Origin: Rhizobium mongolense subsp. loessense | GTDB taxonomy: Bacteria; Pseudomonadota; Alphaproteobacteria; Rhizobiales; Rhizobiaceae | Assembly (NCBI RefSeq): GCF_900099775.1 | Contig: NZ_FMTM01000006.1 | Coordinates: forward strand, 186,001-250,000 | Direction: 5' to 3' | Length of the DNA stretch: 64,000 bases | Shown: one piece after another, positions 41,445 through 49,872 of the stretch | Layout of the letters: every line of letters begins with the position of its first letter | How positions within the stretch are numbered: position 1 is the first letter of the stretch | Program-made: the position numbers and the translations under genes | Notes under the pieces: model-generated | Databases searched by the model: none | Seen by the model: the letters and a program-made list of their open reading frames with translations, nothing else | What the model was told of the DNA's origin: nothing

Positions 41445-43913
41445 ATGGGGGGGCGGTTGGCGAGCGTCGGTGCGGAAGAGGCCCTGCTTTCCGAAGGCTG
41501 GAATCTGGTTCTGACGGAACCGGGAGCTTGCTTGACGCCGCATGACATTCCGCCGTCTTCGCGGTTCATTGCCGCACCTGTTCCTGGAACTGTTGCTGAC
41601 GCTTTGGAGCGCGCCGGTCTCTTCGATCGCGAAAATCCGGAGCCGCTGAATACGAAAGATGCCTGGTACGTCTGCCGGCTCTTCGACGCCCAGCCTGGCG
41701 ATGTTATCCTTCGTTTCGAAGGGCTCGCGACGCTCTGCCATGTTTTTCTGAATGGGCAGGAAATCCTCTCTTCCGAGAGCATGTTTACGGCGCATGAAAT
41801 TCCGGTCACGCTGATGGGCGGCGATGATCTGGTCCTTTGTTGCCGTGCACTCGCTCCCCGGCTGAGCGAGCCCGGAGCTCGCGCCCGCTGGCGTCCTCAG
41901 ATGATCGGGCCGCAGGGGCTCAAGAACTTTCGTACGACGCTGCTTGGGCACATGCCTGGCTGGTGCCCGGAAATTCATGCTGTCGGTCCGTGGCGGCCGA
42001 TTACGCTTGTTCGTCGCGGCGCGATGTCGATCGACAATGTCTCGATCCGGGCTGTGCTGGAAAATGGCATCGGCCGCCTCAGCGTTTCGTTGCACGCAGA
42101 TGCCGAAAATCCCCAGATGCTGCTTCGCTGCGGAGCGGTGGAGCAAGGCTTCGAGAAGATCGGCGCAAATCATTATTCGGCGATCCTCAAGCTGCCGGAG
42201 GTCACGCCGTGGTGGCCGCATACGCACGGGACTCCGCATCTTTACGAACTGACGCTCGTTTCGGACGGCACCGAATATTCGCTCGGAAAGACCGGCTTCC
42301 GGCGGATCGAAATCGATCGTGGCGTCGATGGCGACGGATTCGGCCTTCGGGTGAATGGCGAGCCCGTCTTTTGCCGCGGTTGTGTCTGGACGACAGCCGA
42401 CATCGTTCGCCTGCCGGGTGCCCGCGCGGACTACGAGCCCTTTCTGCGCCTCGCTGCCGGCGCCGGTATGAACATGATCCGCATCGGCGGCACGATGGCT
42501 TATGAGACGCCAGAGTTCTTCCAGCTTTGCGATGAGCTCGGCATTCTTGTCTGGCAGGACTTCATGTTCGCCAATTTCGACTATCCGCGAAGCGACAAGG
42601 CTTTCACGGGCCACGTTCATGCCGAAGTCGAGGGATTTATCCATGGAGTTCAGGCTTCTCCTTCGCTCGCGGTTCTTTGCGGCGGAAGCGAGATTTATCA
42701 ACAGGCGGCGATGCTTGGGTTGCCGCAGGAATTCTGGCGCGGGCCGCTGACGGAGGACGTCATCCCGGCGATTGCAGAGCGTATGCGCCCAGACGTACCC
42801 TATGTGCCGAACTCCCCTTGCGGTGGGGCCATGCCCTTCTCGCCAAATGCCGGCGTCACTCATTATTACGGCATTGGTGCCTATATGCGCCCGCTGGAGG
42901 ATGCTCGCCGCGCCGACGTTCGGTTTGCTGCAGAAACCCTCGCCTTCGCCCATGCACCGCAACAAAAAACATTGCAGCGGCATCTGGATGTCCCGGCAGT
43001 CCATAGTCCGCTGTGGAAAGCTCGCGTTCCGCGGGACCGCGGCGCCTCATGGGATTTCGAGGATGTTCGCGACTTCTACCTGGAGGAACTTTATGACGTC
43101 GACCCAGCGGCGTTGCGCCGGGAAAATCCGGAGCGCTACCTCGATTTGTCCCGCGCCGTGACAGGCGAGGTTTTGACGGAAACCTTCGCCGAATGGCGGC
43201 GCAAGGGTTCAAACTGCAACGGTGCGCTTGTCTGGACGCTTCAGGATATTCTGCCTGGTCCCGGTTGGGGCGTTGTCGATTCCACCGGTGAGCCTAAACC
43301 GGTCTGGTACGCCATGCGCCGCGCCTTCCGCCCGATTCAAGTGCTGCTGACGGACGAGGGCACGAATGGTCTTGACGTGCATGTCATCAACGAAACCGGC
43401 GAAAACCTGCCGGTTGAGCTTGAAGTCGTCTGCCTGCGAGACGGCAAGCAAAGAGCCGTCGGCGGCAGCCAAGCACTGATACTTGCGCCAAGATCCACCG
43501 AAAAGCTCGCCGCGACCGCGCTTTTCGGTGCATTTTTCGACACGACCTATGCTTTCCGTTTCGGTCCACCTTCCCATGACGTAACGGTCGCGCGGCTGCG
43601 CTCCGCCGATGGCGGCCTGCTTGCCGAAGCATTCCATTTCCCGCTCGGACGGTCGAAGGCGTTTCACGATGCCGCAATCGATGTGAAGGCCGTAGAAGAT
43701 GGCGGGAGCTGGACCCTTGAGCTGCAGGCCGATCGCCTTGCGCAGTCCGTACACGTTGATGTCCCGAATTACCGTGCAGCCGACGATTGGTTTCATCTGG
43801 CGCCAGGTTCGGTCAAACGCGTCGCACTGCATGCACTTGCGGGCGCGACGAAGGGCGAGGCGCCCCCTGGTGAAATCAGGACGTTGGGAGGTTCGCGTAT
43901 TTTGGCGTTCTGA
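41445..43913 (+). CDS. Glycoside hydrolase family 2 (beta-mannosidase-like)
   Basis: An 822-residue cytoplasmic protein (no signal peptide) with the GH2 layout: sugar-binding jelly roll (residues about 15-170), immunoglobulin-like domain, TIM barrel (about 290-600) and C-terminal beta domains. The acid/base Glu416 sits in LCGGSEIY where family members have GNNE, so the usual Asn is Ser. The nucleophile is probably Glu497 in RFAAETLAF, corresponding to the RFxSEFG site. Start ATG 41445 has GGGGA 7 bases upstream. It follows DUF1839 by 16 bp and is the last gene of the operon; its end overlaps the convergent hydrolase gene by 38 bp. Confidence 0.85.
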   Translation: MGGRLASVGAEEALLSEGWNLVLTEPGACLTPHDIPPSSRFIAAPVPGTVADALERAGLFDRENPEPLNTKDAWYVCRLFDAQPGDVILRFEGLATLCHVFLNGQEILSSESMFTAHEIPVTLMGGDDLVLCCRALAPRLSEPGARARWRPQMIGPQGLKNFRTTLLGHMPGWCPEIHAVGPWRPITLVRRGAMSIDNVSIRAVLENGIGRLSVSLHADAENPQMLLRCGAVEQGFEKIGANHYSAILKLPEVTPWWPHTHGTPHLYELTLVSDGTEYSLGKTGFRRIEIDRGVDGDGFGLRVNGEPVFCRGCVWTTADIVRLPGARADYEPFLRLAAGAGMNMIRIGGTMAYETPEFFQLCDELGILVWQDFMFANFDYPRSDKAFTGHVHAEVEGFIHGVQASPSLAVLCGGSEIYQQAAMLGLPQEFWRGPLTEDVIPAIAERMRPDVPYVPNSPCGGAMPFSPNAGVTHYYGIGAYMRPLEDARRADVRFAAETLAFAHAPQQKTLQRHLDVPAVHSPLWKARVPRDRGASWDFEDVRDFYLEELYDVDPAALRRENPERYLDLSRAVTGEVLTETFAEWRRKGSNCNGALVWTLQDILPGPGWGVVDSTGEPKPVWYAMRRAFRPIQVLLTDEGTNGLDVHVINETGENLPVELEVVCLRDGKQRAVGGSQALILAPRSTEKLAATALFGAFFDTTYAFRFGPPSHDVTVARLRSADGGLLAEAFHFPLGRSKAFHDAAIDVKAVEDGGSWTLELQADRLAQSVHVDVPNYRAADDWFHLAPGSVKRVALHALAGATKGEAPPGEIRTLGGSRILAF

Positions 43914-45735
43914 CCGCGTGGCTGCGGTCCTCATGCGGTGTTGCCTGGCGCGTCCCGATCTTCAGCGATATGGAGCGGACTTCCTGAAGATAGAAGGCCT
44001 GAGCATGTGCCTGTGTAAGGTTATGATCGGCTTCCGGTATGATATTGAGCCGAACGTTGCCGTAGCGTTTCAGATATGAGCCATTCTTGCCAAAATGATC
44101 ATTGAATTGCTCAAGACCGGTATCATGGGCGGTATAGATCAGCGACACGTCAACCTTGCGGGCTTTCAGGGACTGGAAGAGATCGAGAATTGCGGTCCGC
44201 TCCTCGGATCGGAACGGCAGGAAATCCAGCATCGGACGGCTTAGCCTGATCGCTCGTCGCACTAGAGAGGTGATGAAATTCTTGATAGCCCGCGGGACAT
44301 CGATTTCACCGCGCAACAACCGCTTTAGGGTTTCGACCTGCAGCAGCTTCAGGCGGTAAGTTTCGAGCGAGCGCGGTACATGGCGAAGCGATGCGTCGAC
44401 CGTGAGCTTACCGGACCAGTGGAAGACATAGGGATTGGCGGCAATCAAGCCGCTGGAGCGTTCATCCCAGAGGCTGCCCTGGAAAGCGAGGTAACCGCCG
44501 CTGCAGCGGCCGACAAGCACGGCTGGCAGCAGCCTGGATGCCTCCAGAAGATCGAAGGCCGCTGTGATCTCGTCGTTCTGTCCCTTGAAATAGAGCACCT
44601 GCTCTGGCGCGCCCGGTGTGGGCGGGCTATCTGCGACATTCGCATTGTCGAAGCGCAGCGAGGGAATGCCGTCGCGGGCAAGTGCGCGCGCCATTTTTAC
44701 GGATGTGCGGCCCCAGCCCGCATTCCGGTCGTAAGCCGTCGTCAAGATGATTGCGGTTGCACCCCGACGCGGAGCCGTCGGCTCGCAAAGAATGCCATAA
44801 AGTTCGCCAGCTTTTCCAAACCGCAACGGCGTCTCGGTGAACTCGGCGGATGTTAGCGGTGCCACGGTCGGGCGTTGCCTTCGCGTTGATGTCCCTATTT
44901 GAGAACCGGAAATTGATTTCACCCATTCGACGATGTGATTGCCGGTCTCTACCGGCATCGTTGCGATCGTCGGGTTGAAGACGAGTTCGTCATAGCCGCG
45001 ATAGACAGCTTCCCGCGTGGCCGGATGCAGGTCTTTGATATGGGCGGCAAAATCTTCGTCGGCCGAACGGTTCGGGCGTGTCAGCACCAAGCAGTTTCTT
45101 GCGTCGAGCTTCGAGAGCTCCATGAGGTTGATTTTGCGAACTTCCGCGGCGATTTCGTCCGACATACGAAGGCCGGCGATCCATACGCCCTGTGTTTCGC
45201 GCTGGCTCTCGGCAACGCCCATTCCGTCGTCGATCATCTTCGACCATACTGAGAGTTCACGCAGATAGAGCCGGCCGGAGATTGCAGGCGCCATCAATGC
45301 AATGCCCTCGACACCACCGAGCCTTTGCGCCAGATCGACAGCGATCTTGCAGCCGAGACTCTGGCTCACAAGTATGATGCTGTCACAGCCGGAAAGCGAT
45401 TTCAGCTGCGCTGCAGCCTGCTCCGCGGTTTCGAGCCAGACCGCTAGGCCACGACTATGGTCCGCTACCTCCAGCGCGTCGCCGGTTCCTGCGTAATCGA
45501 AGCGCAGGCTTGCCACACCCGCTTCGGCAAGTTCTTCTGCCAGGATACGGAAGAACTTGCGGGTGCACATTTCCTCGAAGCCCCAGGGGCTGACAAAGAG
45601 AACGGCCGTGGATTTACGCACGGCTTGACTGGCAGGTGCGTAAAGGCCGATTGTGCCGGCAAAAGTCACCGGCTCGGCTGCTGCGGCAGCTTTTTGCGTT
45701 GTCTTGCTTTTGTTGGTATCCAACCCCGTGCTCAT
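43876..45735 (-). CDS. Two-domain alpha/beta hydrolase
   Basis: About 619 residues comprising two alpha/beta-hydrolase domains in tandem. The first has a degenerate elbow VSQSLG (residues about 120-130) where GxSxG is expected. The second has VGRCSGGY, a GxCxG elbow with Cys in place of Ser, and a late ADHNLT histidine. The pattern recalls the hydrolases associated with exopolysaccharide/exosortase loci. The start is the ATG preceded by GAGGA; 12 bp separate it from the flippase stop, so the two form an operon. Substrate unknown; an acyl or thioester group released from a carrier or glycan would suit the location (inference). Confidence 0.82.
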   Translation of the reverse strand: MSTGLDTNKSKTTQKAAAAAEPVTFAGTIGLYAPASQAVRKSTAVLFVSPWGFEEMCTRKFFRILAEELAEAGVASLRFDYAGTGDALEVADHSRGLAVWLETAEQAAAQLKSLSGCDSIILVSQSLGCKIAVDLAQRLGGVEGIALMAPAISGRLYLRELSVWSKMIDDGMGVAESQRETQGVWIAGLRMSDEIAAEVRKINLMELSKLDARNCLVLTRPNRSADEDFAAHIKDLHPATREAVYRGYDELVFNPTIATMPVETGNHIVEWVKSISGSQIGTSTRRQRPTVAPLTSAEFTETPLRFGKAGELYGILCEPTAPRRGATAIILTTAYDRNAGWGRTSVKMARALARDGIPSLRFDNANVADSPPTPGAPEQVLYFKGQNDEITAAFDLLEASRLLPAVLVGRCSGGYLAFQGSLWDERSSGLIAANPYVFHWSGKLTVDASLRHVPRSLETYRLKLLQVETLKRLLRGEIDVPRAIKNFITSLVRRAIRLSRPMLDFLPFRSEERTAILDLFQSLKARKVDVSLIYTAHDTGLEQFNDHFGKNGSYLKRYGNVRLNIIPEADHNLTQAHAQAFYLQEVRSISLKIGTRQATPHEDRSHAVRTPKYANLPTS

Positions 45736-45747
45736 TTCCATTCCTCG

Positions 45748-47262
45748 TCATATCCTGCGCGGCGTGAGCAACGCCAGTGCATGAAATGCCAGTGGATGCG
45801 CCAGCTTCGGCAAGCGATTGACGATCTGTTCCATCACGGCAATATCAGCAGCCGGAATGGCGCTCAGCAAGCGTAGGGCGATTCCATAGGCGCCTGCCGC
45901 TGCGATAACCGCAACAACAAGACCGCCAATTCCTGGAACAAGATGGACCGCTCCATAGGCTGTCGCCCCGCAAAGGGCCGCGGCAGCGGCGATGCGGACA
46001 ACAGGGATCGACATTTGGTAGATCGAACCGTCGAGGTCGATCCGCGTGACCATCAAGATGCACATGACCGTAAATGCCAGAAAACGGATTGCCGCGGCAC
46101 CTTCTCCGCCGTACCAGGGCACGGCCGCAAAACAGCCCACAGCGAGTACCAGGCTGGCGATGCCTCCGATCATCAGGCGTTCGCGAATTCGATCGACGGA
46201 ATACAGATATTGCGTGCAAATCTGCGTAAAGACGTAAGGTATGGCAGTCAGCGCCAATATGGCGACTGCACCGCCCGCCGGCGCGAAGGGCTGGCCGAAG
46301 ATTGCAACGACGAGCGGCTTGGCGATAGCGGCAAGGCCGAAGCTCATCGGCAGCGTGATGTATGCAATGCTTCGAACGACCCCTTCAAAGATGCTCGCCG
46401 GGAGTTTGCCGCTGGGATTGGAATGAATTTTTTCAGAATAATAGGGAATAAGGCTGCCGCTCAGTTGGACGGGAAGCTGCAGCGCGAGATTGGCTAGCGA
46501 CAAACCGACGGCATAATAGCCGACAGCCTCCACGCCCCAATCCTTCTGCAGGAAGAAGAGCTCAATGCGATTTAGGAAGATCGATGTGTTTGCGTATTCC
46601 AAGGACAGAATGAACGAAGAGCTCGCAAGATAATTCACGCCGATGCCACACGAGCTTGCGCGAACGGAGGCAATCCTGAGCGTAAAGAGGAACATCAGGA
46701 ACTGACCGGCTGCATAACCGGCCAAGGCGCCGCTGACGCCATATAGCAGCGCACCTGCAAGGACGATGACGACCTGTATGACAGAGCTTGCGATCGTCAG
46801 CAGAAAATAAGGCGCGAGATTCTGTTCCCCGATGAGATAGTTCTTGGTGTAAGCGCCGATCGACTGGAAAAGGAAGAGGACGCCGGTGATGACAATCACG
46901 GCCGGGGCGCCGACGGCCCAATGAAGCTGCTCGGCTTCTAAATAGACAAGGGAATAAACGGCGAGCACTATCAGCGACGCAATGATCGTTGGTCGTGCGA
47001 GATAGGCGGCAAAGCTACGGCGTTCTTCATAGGATCTGCCCTGGGCCCGCAGTTGCGGCAGGATGCGCAGAAGCATGACGCCAGTTCCTAGTTCGGCGAC
47101 AAGCGCTCCGGTCGTTACCAGCCACAGGGAAAATGCGATAATCCCGTTTGCTTCCGGGCCGAGCAGCCGCGCGGCGATGATCGAACATGCAAAACCCGTT
47201 GCAAGCAGGGTCAGGCCTGCTGCCGCATTGAGCGCCGAGTTTGCCATTATGCCCTTCGCCAT
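45748..47262 (-). CDS. Polysaccharide flippase (Wzx/MOP-type membrane protein)
   Basis: A 504-residue membrane protein with about 12-14 hydrophobic segments, of the RfbX/Wzx polysaccharide translocase type. It starts ALNAAAGLTLLATGFACSII, and the centre has GYYAVGLSLANLALQLPVQL, typical of the superfamily. It flips lipid-linked oligosaccharides across the inner membrane in homologues. It heads the minus-strand unit with the two-domain hydrolase and is divergent from a GT2 gene, 160 bp away. Confidence 0.88.
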   Translation of the reverse strand: MAKGIMANSALNAAAGLTLLATGFACSIIAARLLGPEANGIIAFSLWLVTTGALVAELGTGVMLLRILPQLRAQGRSYEERRSFAAYLARPTIIASLIVLAVYSLVYLEAEQLHWAVGAPAVIVITGVLFLFQSIGAYTKNYLIGEQNLAPYFLLTIASSVIQVVIVLAGALLYGVSGALAGYAAGQFLMFLFTLRIASVRASSCGIGVNYLASSSFILSLEYANTSIFLNRIELFFLQKDWGVEAVGYYAVGLSLANLALQLPVQLSGSLIPYYSEKIHSNPSGKLPASIFEGVVRSIAYITLPMSFGLAAIAKPLVVAIFGQPFAPAGGAVAILALTAIPYVFTQICTQYLYSVDRIRERLMIGGIASLVLAVGCFAAVPWYGGEGAAAIRFLAFTVMCILMVTRIDLDGSIYQMSIPVVRIAAAAALCGATAYGAVHLVPGIGGLVVAVIAAAGAYGIALRLLSAIPAADIAVMEQIVNRLPKLAHPLAFHALALLTPRRI

Positions 47263-47422
47263 GAATACTACCGCTTTTCCTTTTCCCGGAGACCACAGCG
47301 CATAATGAAGTGTCTATTTCAGATACCTTAATATTTGTCGCTTAAAGTCCAGTTAAACGTCGCACCGGTGGTCGTTATGAAAATCTCCGCAATTTGCCGG
47401 CTTCTGCCTTCAGGGGTATTAT

Positions 47423-48301
47423 TTGTTCAGCCTCATCGTCTGTACCGTTGACCGTTTCGATCAACTCGAGCGTCTCTTTGGATCATTGGCAAGGCAGACG
47501 CTGAAGACCTTTGAAATCATTCTGGTTGATCAGAATGAAGATGGTCGGCTATTCGATCTGGTGAACCGCTTCGCTGCTTCCTTTCCTATTCACCATCTAC
47601 GCTCCGGGCGCGGGCTTTCGCATGCGCGCAATAACGGAATTGCGAAAGCTTCGGGAACCTATGTGTGCTTTCCGGACGACGACTGCTGGTACGAGCCCGT
47701 TACCTTGGAAATCGCTGCGCGGCTCTTTCGAGAAAATCCCGCGCTTTCGATCGTAACGGGTCGAACGCTTGATGCGGATGGCAAGCCTTCCGTTAGCCCC
47801 ACGGGTGATCGCAGCGTAGAGATATCCCGCCGAACTTATCTTAGCTGCGGCAATTCGAACGGCATCTTCGTTCGTCGTGAAGCACTTTCAGCAATCGGCG
47901 GCTTCGATGAGAATCTGGGCGTTGGGTCGGCGTCGCCATTTCAAAGCGGAGAGGAGGCCGATCTCCTGCTGCGCTTCGTCGGTGCCGGCCAAAAACTCAT
48001 GTACTTCCCGCAACTCATCGTCCATCACGATCAGGTTGTGAGCGTGATCGGTACCCAGCAGATCGAACGCGCTCGAAAATATGGCCGCGGTTTCGGTGCG
48101 CTGCTGCGCAAGCACGATTTTTCCTTGCCGTACGTGACCTACAGAATTGCACGCCCGGCGATCGGCTGGCTTGTTGCGCGGTTGCGATTTAATGCGGATG
48201 AAGCGGCATTCAAGCGAGCATGGCTCAAAGGGATCGTCGAAGGGTACAAGGCTTGGCCGAGATGGAACGGCGTTGATCAGTCGCTTAGGATTGAGTCGTA
48301 G
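47423..48301 (+). CDS. Glycosyltransferase family 2
   Basis: A 292-residue GT-A-type glycosyltransferase. It starts FSLIVCTVDRFDQLERLFGSL, then IILVDQNEDGR. The metal/nucleotide-sugar DxD region is YVCFPDDDCWY, and the acceptor-side ED-like motif is SGEEADLLLR. A TTG start is used, with AGGGG 7 bases before it. It lacks membrane segments. It overlaps the convergent GT4 gene by 25 bp. Confidence 0.88.
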   Translation: MFSLIVCTVDRFDQLERLFGSLARQTLKTFEIILVDQNEDGRLFDLVNRFAASFPIHHLRSGRGLSHARNNGIAKASGTYVCFPDDDCWYEPVTLEIAARLFRENPALSIVTGRTLDADGKPSVSPTGDRSVEISRRTYLSCGNSNGIFVRREALSAIGGFDENLGVGSASPFQSGEEADLLLRFVGAGQKLMYFPQLIVHHDQVVSVIGTQQIERARKYGRGFGALLRKHDFSLPYVTYRIARPAIGWLVARLRFNADEAAFKRAWLKGIVEGYKAWPRWNGVDQSLRIES

Positions 48302-49443
48302 ACGCTGAAATAGCGCCCCGCGACCGTTTGCCACGAATACCGGCCGGCTTCCTGCATCAACGCCAGGCGAATGCCTGCCGGATCAATTGGAAGAGCAAGA
48401 TAGGCCGACTCCAAAATATCAGCCGCGGCTTGCGGATCGGAAAAGTCGGCAAGGCGTAGCAACGGGTGTTTTGCGGCCAGACCGCAATAGGCTGCATTTT
48501 CGTTGAGTACCGGCAAAAGGCCAGCACTCATGGCTTCGAGGGCGACGAGGCCGAAGCCTTCATATTCAGAGGCGGAAGCGAAAAGCGACGCGCTGCGAAT
48601 GAGGCCGGCGATCGAATCGTTGTCCGGCGAAACAGTTAGCCTCACGGCAGTGTCGAGCGCGCGCGCCTGGATTTCTCGGCGAAGGTCTGCTTCATTGAGG
48701 TCGGATTCGGAGCCGACGATGTCCAGGTGCCATTCGGGGTTGCGTGCTTTCAGGATGACCATGACATCCAGCAGATGATCGAGCCGCTTGTTGACGGAAA
48801 AGCGGCCGATGGTCATGACGCGGCGTTGTGGTTTTTGAGATGCGCTGTCGGCGAATTTGCCGATGTCCACGCCGTTCTCGATCAGGATGCTCGTTCTTGG
48901 CGAGATTTTGCGAAACTGTTCCAGATCGGAGACGCTACAGCCGATGATGCGTTTGTACGCCCTTGCCGACATGCGTGTCAGGGTCTGGAACCAAAGCTTC
49001 TTGATCGTGGCATATTTTCGAGTGTGGAAGAAGCCGCCGTGGGTGGTCACGATCATCGGCTTGCCGTGAAGGAAGCGTCCCAGGGCCAATGCATCGAAGA
49101 AGAAGTCGATCGCGTGCACGTGAATGACGGCGGCGTCCCCCAGGTGGCGAAAGACTTGCGGCGCGATCGGATAGCGCTGGCTGCCTGACCAGGGGATGCG
49201 GACGACATCGATACCGTCGATCGTCTCATGAGTGGGCAGTTTGTTGTCCCGCGACGTGAAGAGCGAATCGAGCGTTATGACGCGGACGCGATAGCCGTGT
49301 TTGATCGTCTGGTAGGCAAGGTTGGCGACAACATCTTCCAGCCCGCCGCGATTAGGCAGAAACTGGCGCACGACATGCACGATCAGTGGTGCAGCATCTG
49401 CCTGCGGCACCGATGTGACGGTCTCTGTTTCCACTGCTGACAT
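48277..49443 (-). CDS. Glycosyltransferase family 4
   Basis: A 388-residue GT-B enzyme. The N-terminal Rossmann half includes the glycine-rich FLPNRGGLEDVVANLA. The C-terminal half has the nucleotide-sugar motif EYEGFGLVALEAMSAG (E-x7-E). VMTIGRFSVNKRLDHLLDVM is the usual hinge segment. It would add a sugar to the same polysaccharide as the GT2 and flippase (inference from position). Confidence 0.9.
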   Translation of the reverse strand: MSAVETETVTSVPQADAAPLIVHVVRQFLPNRGGLEDVVANLAYQTIKHGYRVRVITLDSLFTSRDNKLPTHETIDGIDVVRIPWSGSQRYPIAPQVFRHLGDAAVIHVHAIDFFFDALALGRFLHGKPMIVTTHGGFFHTRKYATIKKLWFQTLTRMSARAYKRIIGCSVSDLEQFRKISPRTSILIENGVDIGKFADSASQKPQRRVMTIGRFSVNKRLDHLLDVMVILKARNPEWHLDIVGSESDLNEADLRREIQARALDTAVRLTVSPDNDSIAGLIRSASLFASASEYEGFGLVALEAMSAGLLPVLNENAAYCGLAAKHPLLRLADFSDPQAAADILESAYLALPIDPAGIRLALMQEAGRYSWQTVAGRYFSVYDSILSD

Positions 49444-49563
49444 CGTTCACCTACCGGCCACATGGCCGCAACTCGGCCCTGACCAGATAATGGATGGCGT
49501 TAAAGCGCGGTTTACGGGGAGACCGGCGGATCGATTGTTGCGGAAGAAGGTTAATCGTATCTG

Positions 49564-49800
49564 TCAGAATGCCTTGAAGGTCAGCGTCGTCAGCGAACGG
49601 ACAATGCCGGGGATATTGGCGATGTTGTCGTTGATGAACTTGCCGATGTCCTGACCCTCGTCGATATAGACCTTGAGAAGCAGGTCGTAATCGCCGCTCG
49701 TCGAATAAAGCTCCGAGACGCGTTCGGTCTGGTAAATCGCGTCGGCCACCTCGTAGGTCTTGCCGGGCGCGCATTGGAGCTGGACGAAAATGGGCTTCAT
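49564..49800 (-). CDS. Stand-alone Lrp/AsnC ligand-binding (RAM) domain protein
   Basis: A 78-residue protein consisting only of the RAM effector domain of Lrp/AsnC regulators: KPIFVQLQCAPGKTYEVADAI, SGDYDLLLKVYI, IPGIVRSLTTLTFK. The DNA-binding HTH is absent. The ATG at 49800 is placed after GGGAGTTT... on the minus strand; the frame is open upstream. Such proteins may modulate full-length Lrp partners. It is near a LysR-led lysine-catabolic set, which fits amino-acid sensing, but no link is proven. Confidence 0.85.
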   Translation of the reverse strand: MKPIFVQLQCAPGKTYEVADAIYQTERVSELYSTSGDYDLLLKVYIDEGQDIGKFINDNIANIPGIVRSLTTLTFKAF

Positions 49801-49872
49801 GGGAGTTTCCTGCGAAAAATTTTGATTGGGCGCATAATGCTCGAAAGCGCTCTTCCGATGCAAGCCGTTCTG

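Noticed and set aside
41334..43004. Long minus-strand open frame (556 codons) inside the GH2 gene
   Set aside because: It mirrors the GH2 and DUF1839 genes, has no recognisable domain, and antisense open frames of this size are common in GC-rich rhizobial DNA.
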